DNA of 60,054 nt from an uncultured Saprospiraceae bacterium (GCA_937941765.1 CALDGQ010000032.1:1-60054), one strand, 5' to 3'; counted from the first letter of the stretch, positions 20,601 through 29,453 are shown. Notes: a model not told the origin generated them from the sequence alone. Numbers and translations are program-made.

Positions 20601-20932
20601 TGGAAGATTATACAATTAATATTACGCAAACAAGTGCTCCAAGAATTACAAACAATAAACAAGTTGAGAGTAAGTTCGACTTTACGTTAAGACCAAATCC
20701 AGTTGATGATTTTGTAATTTCTGAATTTATCAATAAAGACGCAGGTCAAAAGATTACTGCATTTAATTTGTACAACACTTTAGGTGAAAAAATTGATGTT
20801 GAAACATTAGATTATCGAATAGAAGAAGACCAACTGGTCTTATTCACAAATTCATTAAAGGCAGGTTACTATTTACTTTCAATTGCTACAATGGATCAAA
20901 TGGTTACAAAACCTTTTATCAAAATTGAATAG
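17696..20932 (+). CDS. Secreted CE7-type esterase with F5/8C, GEVED and T9SS domains (paralogue 3)
   Basis: The 1078-residue protein has a signal peptide ending SVFAQ (residue 21), the N-terminal sandwich, and a CE7 domain in which the nucleophile motif is GNSQGG (Ser269), with Asp354 in YLDD and His384. A PKD-like domain (430-515), an Ig-like domain (520-605), an F5/8 type C carbohydrate-binding-like domain (616-765), a short Cys/Asp-rich TSP3 remnant (775-820), a GEVED domain (839-978) and a T9SS tail (991-1078) follow. A short polyglycine linker precedes the F5/8 domain. It is the most diverged catalytic domain of the four, with Asn replacing Val before the nucleophile. A candidate promoter upstream and a terminator downstream suggest its own transcript. 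Confidence 0.85.
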   Translation: MTSRVILIILSLVFNLSVFAQVSISTNKQSCRFEVGEQINFLVTSNQSGNATYTLQYDKYNPIQTGTVYLQAGVAKTISYTANEPTVINCLVNHNGNVGVSSAAVSPFQIQMIEDEPQDFDAFWAGKKAELAAVPIDPQLNYHSNTAYSTTYRINLGQIDNRRIYGYITIPNGGGYYPAVITLPPYGTGTGLTVVEPTFAEQSNTISMSISIHNVEPNQIDNNAYTPNYFLDKDQNYYRYGVLAGIRAIDYLYTRSDVDQSKIGLFGNSQGGGLSMLVAGIDNRVKVCMLTISAFCMHEGYKYGRGSGFPYFLQAATGPPYPQEETLQNVKYYDAVYAAARFKGPVLMSVSYLDDTTAPVSNFAAWNQFTGSNKVMIHSTRLGHVSPSRMWEDRFKLLRRVWPNATANPLWPYGDTTSKGHWVNAGSNINGQANAPINLNGTVEFNEGTNYSWPVSWEKVSGPGNVNFSNANNRSTSATFSSNGTYVLRFRSEDQQTYAGENNFITMEDFVQVTIGGSGSNQQNQTISFNSIPDKLTTDNAFNISATASSGLPVSFSIASGPATISGNTITLTGQEGTVIVRANQIGNINYYPAAQQTQSFLVTAPDTGGGGGGGTCTSTTLLSQNKPANQSSTFSTSGVSGDAYKAVDGNTNGNFWGGSVAACTNSYQPYWQVDLGTSYNIEQIKIWNRTEGNDRLNDFYVMISDNPFSNNLNTAINSSSWSQFTSGQAGTPSNFNLNSSGRYVRIQANGNSYLTIAEVQVYGCNGDGGDNNNCQDSDNDGTCDEDDCFIWNPNLPATPGTPCDDYDPHNFNDVYLADGCTCKGSGSSLGGGGNPVASCSSNGNSTSYEYIEKVKIGSINNLSGNNYGYKNYEYLTTSAAPGEALLLNLIPGFTGSTQTLYWRVWIDFNNDGDFWDYGEYFYQESSNTSLFDYVTIPNNVTAESIKLRVAMKAGSWPEPCESFAYGEVEDYTINITQTSAPRITNNKQVESKFDFTLRPNPVDDFVISEFINKDAGQKITAFNLYNTLGEKIDVETLDYRIEEDQLVLFTNSLKAGYYLLSIATMDQMVTKPFIKIE

Positions 20933-20970
20933 ATTTTAGATTCTTTTATCATCAATTTTCTTATTAAACT

Positions 20971-21010
20971 ATTGACCATTGACTTACTTAGTTAATGGTC
21001 AATTGTTTTT
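20971..21010 (+). terminator. Intrinsic terminator after paralogue 3
   Basis: A perfect 10-bp stem (ATTGACCATT at 20971-20980, AATGGTCAAT at 20994-21003) with a 13-base loop is followed by TGTTTTTAT. It is 38 bases beyond the stop codon. Confidence 0.75.
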
Positions 21011-21171
21011 ATATAGACTTTGTTCATCATGCATAATTAAATGCGATTGTACTTGATTTAAATATTTAATGCGAGCACTAATCCATTTGGGTTAATTCGA
21101 AAATGAGTATTAAACTCAAAACCTAATAAAGTAGTAGGTTGCAAGCAAGTCTAACAGCTCGATTACCCCAT

Positions 21172-21200
21172 TTTGTTTTCGTATAAGAATGTTATATTTG
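21172..21200 (+). promoter_or_regulatory. Bacteroidota-type promoter for paralogue 4
   Basis: TTTG (21172-21175) and a perfect -7 box TATATTTG (21193-21200) are separated by 17 bases, matching the TTG-N17-23-TAnnTTTG pattern used by the phylum's primary sigma factor. Transcription would start near 21206, giving a C-rich leader of about 90 bases before the start codon at 21296. Confidence 0.7.
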
Positions 21201-21295
21201 TATTGGAATACGTCCGTCCCACCTCCCTTGTATTCTAACATCTTCCAACTCCATTAAATCTATTTTAATATCTAATTAAAAGATAGGCCAAACTT

Positions 21296-24200
21296 ATGCC
21301 CATAATAAACTTGCTTACTACTTTACTATTTTGTCTTTTTGTTCAATCAATTAGTGCTCAATTTTCTGTTGAAACTAACCATGCAACAGCTAGATATGAC
21401 ATTGGTGAAAACATCCAATTCGAAATCAACTCTGCTAACTCAGGAATTGCTAGCTACCTAATTAAGTACGATAATCGTGCAACTGCCATTCAGAGTGGAA
21501 GCATCAATGTAACTGCTGGTGTCCCAGCTATTTTAGATTACACACACAATGAGGCCAGCCATATACAATGTGTTATTACATTAGGAAACCAAAGTGTGAC
21601 TGCAGGTGCAGCGATAGGATGCTTCGATATCGAACCTTTAGAACCCAGTCCTTCAGATTTTAAACAATTTTGGGATTCCCAAATTTCATTGTTAGAAAAT
21701 GTACCGATGGACCCTCAACTTACTCAACATTCATCGACTCAATATTCCACGACCTATAAAATAAATCTAGCCAATATTGACAATCGTAGCGTTTATGGAT
21801 ACATAACCATTCCGAATGGTACGGGACCTTTCCCAGCAGTACTAATTATGCCCTCTTTTGGAAATGGCGCTAACATCGTGCAACCAGAAGAAAGTTTTGC
21901 GGAATACTCAAATGCAATTACTGTTGCAATCTCAATTCATAATTCAGCTATCGATCAAGCTGATCCAAATGCATATGTCCCGAATGACATCACAGATCGA
22001 GAAGAAAACTATTATCGGTATGGTCTTTTAGGTGGAGTAAGAACAATTGATTATTTGTTTAGTAGATCCGACTTCAACCAAACCAATGTTGCGGTTTATG
22101 GTGTAAGCCAAGGTGGTGGTTTATCTATCTTAATGGCAGGGATCGATGATCGTATTGATATCTGCATGAACAGTATCGCGATTCTTTGTGAAAATGCTGG
22201 ATTGAAATATAACAAAGCTAGTGGATTCCCATATTTTATTAGTGAGTCTAGAGTTGCAAATGGTGCTGCCACACACGAAGCTGCAACAATCAATGCTACC
22301 AAGTATTACGATGCCGTTCATGCTGCAGCTCAATTTGAAGGGCAAGTTTTGATGAATGTGAGTTATCTCGATGAAGTAACTCCTCCTGGAACAATGCTCG
22401 CCGCCTACAATCAATTCAAAGGAAATAATAAAGTACTACTGCATTCCACAAAATTGGATCATCAAAATCCTGAAGAATTTTGGTTGGATCGATTTACAAT
22501 GTTGAGAAAATTTTGGCCACAAGCAACGGCAAATCCACCATGGCCTTGGGTTGCTACTACCACTGGTTATTTTGCAGAAGCTGGTTCTAACATTACTATT
22601 GGAGCAAATGCTCAAGCTTCTTTAAGTGGAATCATTGAAAAAGATGGAATTGCAAATTCAACGTGGCCTGTCAAATGGGAGCTGGTAGATGGTCCTGGCA
22701 CAGTCACTTTCTCTAATCAAAATAACAGAAATACTTCTGCAAGTTTCACTGCAAATGGAACCTATCTTTTAAAATTCAGTGCACAAGATGATGTTACATT
22801 AGCTGCTAAAGATATTTTTTACACCGTTGAAGATTTTGTGGAAGTAGCAGTTGGAACAGGTGGCCAACCAACTTTATTTGACCAAACGATTTCCTTTGCT
22901 CCTCTTGAAGATAAATTTAATACAGACGATCCATTCAACATTGCGGCAACAGCTAGCTCTGGTTTGCCAACTTCATTTTCCATATTATCTGGTCCAGCAT
23001 CTATTTCCGGAAATCAAATCACTTTGACTGGTCAATTAGGAACCGTAGTTGTTGAAGCAAGTCAGTCTGGAAATGCTCAATATTATTCGGCACCAAACGT
23101 AATCCGAAGTTTTGAAGTCATCGAAGCAACAACTTCAGGTCCATGTTCTTCAACCGAGAATGTTGCATTGAATAAAACAGTAACGCAATCAGGAACGCAG
23201 GTTGGCGCTTCTGCTGATAGAGCAAATGATGGAAATACAGATGGAAATTTTTGGAGCACCAACTCTGTAACCTTTACCAATTGGATTCCAAATTCCTGGT
23301 GGGAAATTAATCTTGGTGCCATTCACCAAATTGAAGAAATTAATATTTGGAATCGAACTGATTGTTGTACTTCAACTTTATCTAATTTCCATATCCTAAT
23401 TTCCAACTCACCTTTTATCTCAACAGATTTAAATACCACCATCAATCAACAAGATGTTTCCAATTATTATATCGACTCAGAAGCAGGTTTACCAACAACT
23501 GAATTAATCAATACAACTGGACAATTTGTTAGAATACAATTAGCTGGAACCGCCGCTTTAGCACTCGCTGAGGTTGAAATTATAGGTTGCATCGGTGGAG
23601 ATACAAGCTGTACAACTATCGGTCAAACTTGCGATGATTTAAATAATTGCACAATTAACGATGTCTATGATGCCAATTGTATTTGCAATGGAACTTTTCA
23701 AGATGATGATAATGATGGCGTTTGTAATGCCAATGATTCTTGCCCTGGTGGTGATGATTCCATTGATACAAACGGAAATGGGATTCCTGATTTTTGTGAT
23801 ACTCCAAGTTGTATCGTAGGTAGTATTTGTAACGATGGAGATGTGTGCACTTCTTATGATGTTTATGATGCCAATTGCGATTGCGTAGGTATTTATCAGG
23901 ATTCTGACAACGATGGCATCTGTGATGCAAATGATTTCGATCCTCCAACACCCAAAGAAAGATCCGTACAAATTTGTGCAACTCCTCTTTCTCCATCTGG
24001 AATGCAATTTGAATGGGAAGCTGAAAATTCTGCTCAACAATATTATGTTCACAAAAAAACATTAGGTGCAACAAGCTGGGGAGAACCTATTGCAACACTA
24101 CCTGGTACTGCAACTTCATATATTGACAACAACGTAAATACAGGTGAAGCTTTTGAATACGCTTTTTTCAAAGAACCATTTGTCATTGTTAAAGATACTT

Positions 24201-27200
24201 TTTGTCTTCCGTCAAATTCTAACCTAGCATTCAACATCTCAGATGTGCACGGGATTGGACTTTGCTGCAGTTTCGGAGAAGGATATTACGAAATCCGTTC
24301 TTGCGGAAATCTTGTTGGATATGGAGATGATTTTGGCTTTGATGACTTCCAATCATTTACGGTATGTGACAATGGAAATGCATGCGAAGAAGTAATTGTG
24401 AACATCAAACCTAGCATGTGGCCAGATGCTACTTCTTGGTCTTTGACAGATATTGCGACCGGAAATATTGTTGCTTCTGGTGGATTGACTCAACCTATAG
24501 CGGTTCGTCCAGAATACGGATATATATATGCAGGCAGTGAAGTACCAGCTCTTGAAAATAGAGGAACTATCTTGTTATTAGTTGACAATTCCTATGTTCC
24601 TGATTTAAATGCTGAGATTGAACAACTCAAATTGGACTTCATTTTAGATGGTTGGAAAGTTGAACAAAGACTAATTGATTCTAATGATTCACCCGTCAAT
24701 GTAAAAACACAAATTCAACAGGTTTATAATTCTGTTAATGACTTAACCTCTCTTTTCCTTTTAGGTAATATACCAGTTCCATATTCAGGAAATATTTATC
24801 CAGATACGCATACCGAACACAAAGGCGCATGGCCAGCTGATTTATATTATGGAGATATGGATGGTACTTGGACCGATGAAACCGTAAATATCACAATCGC
24901 ATTTTTTAGTGAGAATCACAATGTTCCAGGTGATGGAAAATTTGACCAAAGCATTATTCCTTCCCCGATTGAACTACAAGTTGGTCGAGTTGATTTATCC
25001 AGAATGTTCTTATTCAATTCATCTGAAATTGAATTAACAAGAAATTACTTAAATAAAAATCATGCTTTTAAAACTGGTCAGGTTGATGTTGTAAGACGAG
25101 GGTTGATTGATGATAACTTTAATCGTCAATTTGCCGCATGTGCTGCCAATGGTTTTAGAAATTTCTCTACCATGTTTGGTTGGGAAAATATTGATGAAGT
25201 GGATTATAGAACAACCTTACAAAATCAAAGTTACCTCTGGTCTTATGGTTGTGGTAGTGGTTCTAATGTTGATGTTTCTGGTGTGACTAGTACTGCCAAT
25301 TTTGCAAATGATAATTTAAAAACCGTATTTACCATGTTATTTGGTAGTCAGTTTGGAGATTGGAATCATGAAAACAATGTCTTAAGAGCAGCTCTTGCTT
25401 CTGGACAAACACTCACAAATGTTTGGGCAGGAAATCCAGATTGGTTTTTCCACCATATGCCAATGGGGTATAATATTGGTTTCAGTACGATTCAAACTCA
25501 AAATGCTGATAATGGTGTTTATCTTCCTGGAAAACAAAATATTCATGTAGCATTGATGGGTGACCCTACGCTTAGAATGCATCCTGTTCTTGCGCCAACT
25601 TCTGTAAATACAACGATAAGTACGAATGGAGTGGTCAACATTTCTTGGGACGCACCAAATAATGAAACTATCACTGGGTACAATATTTATAGAGCTAACT
25701 CAATTGATGGTGAATTCGTAAAGATAAATAACAATTTAATTACACTCACTACTTTTAAAGACTTAACTCCTCTGGATGGTAACAACGTTTATATAGTCAA
25801 AACTATCAAACTAGAATCTTCTTGTAGTGGAACTTATTACAATCCCAGTTTGGGAGTCATAGATTCAATTTCAACAATCGATAACTGTATTGTTGGAAAT
25901 ACTTGTGATGATTTGGATCCTTGTACTACCAATGATATTTATGATAACAATTGTGATTGCATAGGAACTTTCGAAGATTCAGATAATGATGGAGTTTGTG
26001 ATTTCGATGATATATGCCCTGGTGGTGATGATATGTTAGATAATAATGGGAATGGAATTCCTGATTTTTGCGACACTTCGAATTGTATAGCAGGTAATTC
26101 ATGTGATGATTCAAACTCCTGTACAATGAATGATGTGTATGATTCCAATTGTGATTGTATAGGAACTTTCCAAGATTCGGATAATGATGGGGTTTGTGAT
26201 TTCGATGATTGTGCACCAACTAATGCTAGTTTACCAGCAGCACCTAATTCTACTTGTAATGATTTTGATGCTGCTACTACAAATGATGTGATTCAATCCG
26301 ATGGTTGCACTTGCTTAGGAACCCCAGCAACTGGTTGCAGTATTGTTGTTACAAACAATGAAGCTTCCATTACCATTTCTGGAATGATTGGGAATAACAT
26401 AAATGCAAAAGTCTTCGAAACTAATTGGACAGAAGTCTGGGGATGTAATCCTTGGTATGGTGCTGCTTGTAATAGTACCGAAACTATTTCAGGATTGACT
26501 GTTGGTGAAACTTATTATGTCAGTGTTCAATCTTCTGAATGTAGCTTTTTTGAAGTTGTTGTCGTTAGCGGAAACAATTGTCCAGATGAAGATGGAGACA
26601 CCGTGTGTGATGATAACGATATCTGCCCTGGTGGTGATGATTTAATTGACTCCGACAATGACGGAACTCCTGACTTTTGTGATGACACTAATTGTATTGT
26701 TGGAGAAAATTGCGATGATCTCGATCCGTGCACTACCAATGACATCTTCGATATAGATTGTAATTGTACTGGAACTTTCCAAGATACTGACAATGACACC
26801 GTGTGTGATGATAACGATATCTGTCCTGGTGGTGATGATTTAGTGGACTCCGACAATGACGGAACTCCTGACTTTTGCGACAACACCAATTGTATTGTTG
26901 GAAACGCTTGTGATGATTTGGATGATTGCACCATCAATGATGTCTATGATATTGATTGTAATTGTAGCGGAACTTTCCAAGACACGGACAATGACACCGT
27001 TTGTGATGAAAACGATATCTGCCCTGGTGGCGATGACTTAATTGACTCCGACAATGACGGAACTCCTGACTTTTGTGACAACACCAATTGTATTATTGGA
27101 GATCCTTGCGATGATTTGGATTCTAATACTTCAAATGATGTTTATGATACGGATTGTAATTGTAATGGTACAACACCAATCTCCTATTGTTCTTCCAACG

Positions 27201-27913
27201 GCAACTCAACTGCTTATGAGTATATTGAAAAAATAGTGGCTGGTAACACAGAAAATATATCTGGAAATAACAATGGATATGCGGATTTCACATCTGTTAC
27301 TTTTGGCGCAACACCCGGAAGTCCGTTGACAATTAGATTAACACCTGGATTCACTGGTAGTATTCACTTTGTTTATTGGAGAATTTGGATAGACTATAAT
27401 CAAGATGGAGATTTCTTAGATAGTGGTGAACAAGTATATCAAAAGAAAAGTAAATTCACTGTTCAGAAAAACTTGGCTATTCCTATTAATGCTTTGACGG
27501 GATCAACTAGAATGAGAATTTCATTAAAAGCAGATGGATACCCTGAACCTTGCGAAGTATTTGCATATGGAGAAGTCGAGGATTATACAATCAATATTAC
27601 ATCGTCAGTTGCCCCATTTGTAATACCTGAAGAAACTCAAATAAACACCGCTTTTGATTTTGACATAAGACCTAATCCTGTGGATGATTATGTTATTGTA
27701 GAATTGGATCAACAATTGAAAACATTGACAGAGGTTGAGTGTTTTATTTATAATGCACAAGGTGTGCTTTTGAAAACAAAATCGATCGATGATTTCATTG
27801 AAGAAAAAAGGTTTACACTTGATACTTCAGACCTACAAAATGGATATTATGTGTTGGTTATTCAACAAAATGGATTCATCAAAACAGCTCCTTTTGTAAA
27901 GATGAATAGATAA
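21296..27913 (+). CDS. Giant secreted CE7 esterase with gingipain-like domain and T9SS tail (paralogue 4)
   Basis: The 2205-residue protein has a signal peptide ending SISAQ (22), the N-terminal sandwich, a CE7 domain (112-415; Ser271 in GVSQGG, Asp359 in YLDE, His389), PKD-like (430-520), Ig-like (528-612) and F5/8 type C (616-765) domains, then TSP3-like units. Unlike its paralogues it then has a FN3-like segment and a block (about 1085-1431) resembling peptidase family C25 (gingipain): an LFLLGNIPVPY strand, ADLYYGDMDG, LQVGRVD, WSYGCGSGS, and the closing ALMGDPTLRMHPV. A FN3 domain (1432-1522), two more TSP3 arrays, GEVED (1964-2101) and a T9SS tail (2118-2205) complete it. In the C25-like block Cys and Gly stand where the catalytic His and Cys are expected, so protease activity is doubtful. 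Confidence 0.8.
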   Translation: MPIINLLTTLLFCLFVQSISAQFSVETNHATARYDIGENIQFEINSANSGIASYLIKYDNRATAIQSGSINVTAGVPAILDYTHNEASHIQCVITLGNQSVTAGAAIGCFDIEPLEPSPSDFKQFWDSQISLLENVPMDPQLTQHSSTQYSTTYKINLANIDNRSVYGYITIPNGTGPFPAVLIMPSFGNGANIVQPEESFAEYSNAITVAISIHNSAIDQADPNAYVPNDITDREENYYRYGLLGGVRTIDYLFSRSDFNQTNVAVYGVSQGGGLSILMAGIDDRIDICMNSIAILCENAGLKYNKASGFPYFISESRVANGAATHEAATINATKYYDAVHAAAQFEGQVLMNVSYLDEVTPPGTMLAAYNQFKGNNKVLLHSTKLDHQNPEEFWLDRFTMLRKFWPQATANPPWPWVATTTGYFAEAGSNITIGANAQASLSGIIEKDGIANSTWPVKWELVDGPGTVTFSNQNNRNTSASFTANGTYLLKFSAQDDVTLAAKDIFYTVEDFVEVAVGTGGQPTLFDQTISFAPLEDKFNTDDPFNIAATASSGLPTSFSILSGPASISGNQITLTGQLGTVVVEASQSGNAQYYSAPNVIRSFEVIEATTSGPCSSTENVALNKTVTQSGTQVGASADRANDGNTDGNFWSTNSVTFTNWIPNSWWEINLGAIHQIEEINIWNRTDCCTSTLSNFHILISNSPFISTDLNTTINQQDVSNYYIDSEAGLPTTELINTTGQFVRIQLAGTAALALAEVEIIGCIGGDTSCTTIGQTCDDLNNCTINDVYDANCICNGTFQDDDNDGVCNANDSCPGGDDSIDTNGNGIPDFCDTPSCIVGSICNDGDVCTSYDVYDANCDCVGIYQDSDNDGICDANDFDPPTPKERSVQICATPLSPSGMQFEWEAENSAQQYYVHKKTLGATSWGEPIATLPGTATSYIDNNVNTGEAFEYAFFKEPFVIVKDTFCLPSNSNLAFNISDVHGIGLCCSFGEGYYEIRSCGNLVGYGDDFGFDDFQSFTVCDNGNACEEVIVNIKPSMWPDATSWSLTDIATGNIVASGGLTQPIAVRPEYGYIYAGSEVPALENRGTILLLVDNSYVPDLNAEIEQLKLDFILDGWKVEQRLIDSNDSPVNVKTQIQQVYNSVNDLTSLFLLGNIPVPYSGNIYPDTHTEHKGAWPADLYYGDMDGTWTDETVNITIAFFSENHNVPGDGKFDQSIIPSPIELQVGRVDLSRMFLFNSSEIELTRNYLNKNHAFKTGQVDVVRRGLIDDNFNRQFAACAANGFRNFSTMFGWENIDEVDYRTTLQNQSYLWSYGCGSGSNVDVSGVTSTANFANDNLKTVFTMLFGSQFGDWNHENNVLRAALASGQTLTNVWAGNPDWFFHHMPMGYNIGFSTIQTQNADNGVYLPGKQNIHVALMGDPTLRMHPVLAPTSVNTTISTNGVVNISWDAPNNETITGYNIYRANSIDGEFVKINNNLITLTTFKDLTPLDGNNVYIVKTIKLESSCSGTYYNPSLGVIDSISTIDNCIVGNTCDDLDPCTTNDIYDNNCDCIGTFEDSDNDGVCDFDDICPGGDDMLDNNGNGIPDFCDTSNCIAGNSCDDSNSCTMNDVYDSNCDCIGTFQDSDNDGVCDFDDCAPTNASLPAAPNSTCNDFDAATTNDVIQSDGCTCLGTPATGCSIVVTNNEASITISGMIGNNINAKVFETNWTEVWGCNPWYGAACNSTETISGLTVGETYYVSVQSSECSFFEVVVVSGNNCPDEDGDTVCDDNDICPGGDDLIDSDNDGTPDFCDDTNCIVGENCDDLDPCTTNDIFDIDCNCTGTFQDTDNDTVCDDNDICPGGDDLVDSDNDGTPDFCDNTNCIVGNACDDLDDCTINDVYDIDCNCSGTFQDTDNDTVCDENDICPGGDDLIDSDNDGTPDFCDNTNCIIGDPCDDLDSNTSNDVYDTDCNCNGTTPISYCSSNGNSTAYEYIEKIVAGNTENISGNNNGYADFTSVTFGATPGSPLTIRLTPGFTGSIHFVYWRIWIDYNQDGDFLDSGEQVYQKKSKFTVQKNLAIPINALTGSTRMRISLKADGYPEPCEVFAYGEVEDYTINITSSVAPFVIPEETQINTAFDFDIRPNPVDDYVIVELDQQLKTLTEVECFIYNAQGVLLKTKSIDDFIEEKRFTLDTSDLQNGYYVLVIQQNGFIKTAPFVKMNR
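26693..27175 (+). repeat. 198-bp TSP3-like coding repeats in paralogue 4
   Basis: Units begin at 26693, 26891 and 27089 (the last partial), spaced exactly 198 bases. Each encodes NCI(V/I)G, a CDD.D segment, CNC.GTFQDTDNDTVCD and then NDICPGGDDLxDSDNDGTPDFC. Long stretches are identical at DNA level. Earlier, more diverged units lie at about 23610-23940, 25889-26220 and 26580-26690. Confidence 0.9.
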
Positions 27914-27989
27914 TTGAGGTAGCTCTTTTTTGTTATGTAAAATTTCATTTTCTTTGTACTATCAAATAATCAAGTAAAAATTTAACATT

Positions 27990-28112
27990 ATGTCAGACCA
28001 TATAGAAAATGCAGGTGGAAAAGGAAAAACACTCGCCAAGATAATTATATTTTTCTTCTTGTTCTTTGCAACTTGGGCATATGTTTATTGGAGCAACTTT
28101 ACAGATATCTAA
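27990..28112 (+). CDS. Small single-pass membrane protein, unknown
   Basis: A 40-residue ORF starts with MSDHIENAGGKGK and continues as one hydrophobic segment rich in Phe and Ile (about residues 18-35). It begins 77 bases after paralogue 4 and ends 24 bases before a strong terminator, as expected of a real gene. The function is unknown; the N-in basic start suggests a simple inner-membrane protein. Confidence 0.6.
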   Translation: MSDHIENAGGKGKTLAKIIIFFFLFFATWAYVYWSNFTDI

Positions 28113-28130
28113 ATTAGATTGTGCCTAATA

Positions 28131-28177
28131 AAAAAGAAAAGCCTTCTCGAAATTAATTCGAGAAGGCTTTTCTTTTT
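28131..28177. terminator. Bidirectional intrinsic terminator
   Basis: An 11-bp perfect stem (GCCTTCTCGAA at 28141-28151, TTCGAGAAGGC at 28157-28167) is flanked by AAAAGAAAA and TTTTCTTTTTT. It ends the small plus-strand gene and the convergent membrane protein. Confidence 0.9.
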
Positions 28178-28197
28178 TATTTCTAATTTATGAAATT

Positions 28198-28599
28198 TTA
28201 GAATCCGTTCAATGCTAAAATCATGTATACAGCTGAAGCGGTTAAGGACATAATACAAATGAAAAGTAAAAATAAATTCACCCATTTCAAATGAATTTTA
28301 ATCTCCACTACCCGTTGCTTTTTGTCAAATCCTAATGTAATCACTGAAAATACATTTAAAAACGCAGCGACAATTGGTCCGACAATAAATAAAAGTGGTC
28401 CTATAAATACAATCTTCCGATCCAAGGTCTTAAATATTTCAGTAAAATAAGCGAGGAGCGCAAAATCAGCATGTAAAATGTATTCGAATGTATTCTCTAG
28501 TAGAAATAAAAATGGGATTGCGAGTAGAATCGAACTTATTCTCACTGCAGTTCGATCATCCACTGCAAAATAGCGAAAGGACTTTACTGTTCTAGTCAT
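28198..28599 (-). CDS. Unknown membrane protein with three to four TM segments
   Basis: The 133-residue protein has hydrophobic segments near residues 20-35, 65-90 and 105-130, with a basic N-terminus (TRTVKSFRYF) and a basic loop (DKKQRVVEIKIHLKW) between the last two. I do not recognise a family. It sits alone between a terminator and the SlyD gene and gives no functional context. Confidence 0.65.
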   Translation of the reverse strand: MTRTVKSFRYFAVDDRTAVRISSILLAIPFLFLLENTFEYILHADFALLAYFTEIFKTLDRKIVFIGPLLFIVGPIVAAFLNVFSVITLGFDKKQRVVEIKIHLKWVNLFLLFICIMSLTASAVYMILALNGF

Positions 28600-28780
28600 T
28601 GTTTGTAGTTTCTATTTGGTAATGTGCTTATATATATAATGTGCTTTTCACATTAATATTATAAAAGAAACAAAATTAAATGACAAAATATAGCCTCTCG
28701 CAGATAATTATTTAGTATTCACATCTATGTACCCATTATTATAGGGTAAATTCTGTCAATACTAGGAGTAATTCGTCAAT

Positions 28781-29287
28781 TTAGTGATTATGCCCTCCAG
28801 GACCATGTACATGGCCATGATCTAACTCTTCAGGAGTCGCATCTCTTACTTCTTCTACATTCACTGTGAAAAATAAATTCTTTCCAGCCATAGGATGATT
28901 GAAATCTACCTTTACAGATTCTGCTGCAACACCGACCACGATTCCATTCATTGGATTCCCTTGTTGATCTTGCATAGGAACTTGTTTTCCAACTTGTAAT
29001 AGATCCGTTGCTTCTTTGCCATCAACTACAAATACACTTTTTGGAATATCAACGATCGCTTCTGGATTAGCTATTCCGTAAGCATTCTCCGCTTTGATTC
29101 CAAACTGTGCTTCATCACCAGCCTTTTTACCACTAAGGTTGGCTTCAAAATCTGGAATCATCATCCCCAATCCGTAAATAAATGCCAATGGTGCTTTCCC
29201 TTTTGTTTCTTCTACAAGTGGTCCATTTAAATCGTCTTCTTGTAATTTGTAGTGAACAACCACCACCTTGTTTTTTTCAATAACCAT
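28781..29287 (-). CDS. slyD: FKBP-type peptidyl-prolyl isomerase, SlyD-like
   Basis: The 168-residue protein has the SlyD architecture: an FKBP half-domain at the start (VVVVHYKL, LAFIYGLGMMIPDFEANLSGKKAGD), an insert-in-flap domain in the middle (AYGIANPEAIVDIPKSVF...LQVGKQVPMQDQQGNPM), the FKBP return (VDFNHPMAGKNLFFTVNVEEVRDAT) and a short His-rich tail (DHGHVHGPGGHNH) that binds nickel or other metals in the family. It assists proline isomerisation and chaperoning in the cytoplasm. The tail is shorter than in Escherichia coli. It is monocistronic. Confidence 0.92.
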   Translation of the reverse strand: MVIEKNKVVVVHYKLQEDDLNGPLVEETKGKAPLAFIYGLGMMIPDFEANLSGKKAGDEAQFGIKAENAYGIANPEAIVDIPKSVFVVDGKEATDLLQVGKQVPMQDQQGNPMNGIVVGVAAESVKVDFNHPMAGKNLFFTVNVEEVRDATPEELDHGHVHGPGGHNH

Positions 29288-29453
29288 GTTTAGTACTTTT
29301 TAAAATAAAATGCCAAAGATAACATTATTTTTAGACGCACGGCTAGCCCACTGATTCATACATTAGCATACTATTTTTTAGTAGTTTTTTACTTGTTCTA
29401 AATGGAACGATTTAAATGAGATTGAGGTTTAATTACTTTAACTTACGCCCCTT

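Larger units (their letters stand above)
20933..21295. other. Intergenic region between paralogues 3 and 4
   Basis: This 363-base gap contains a terminator for the preceding gene and a well-formed promoter for the following one, both listed separately. No further ORF or RNA gene was seen. Confidence 0.6.

Noticed and set aside
24239..24420. Cys-rich segment in paralogue 4 considered as a separate metal-binding domain
   Set aside because: It reads as part of a beta-rich linker before the gingipain-like block (LCCSFGEGYYEIRSCG); I cannot support an independent domain.
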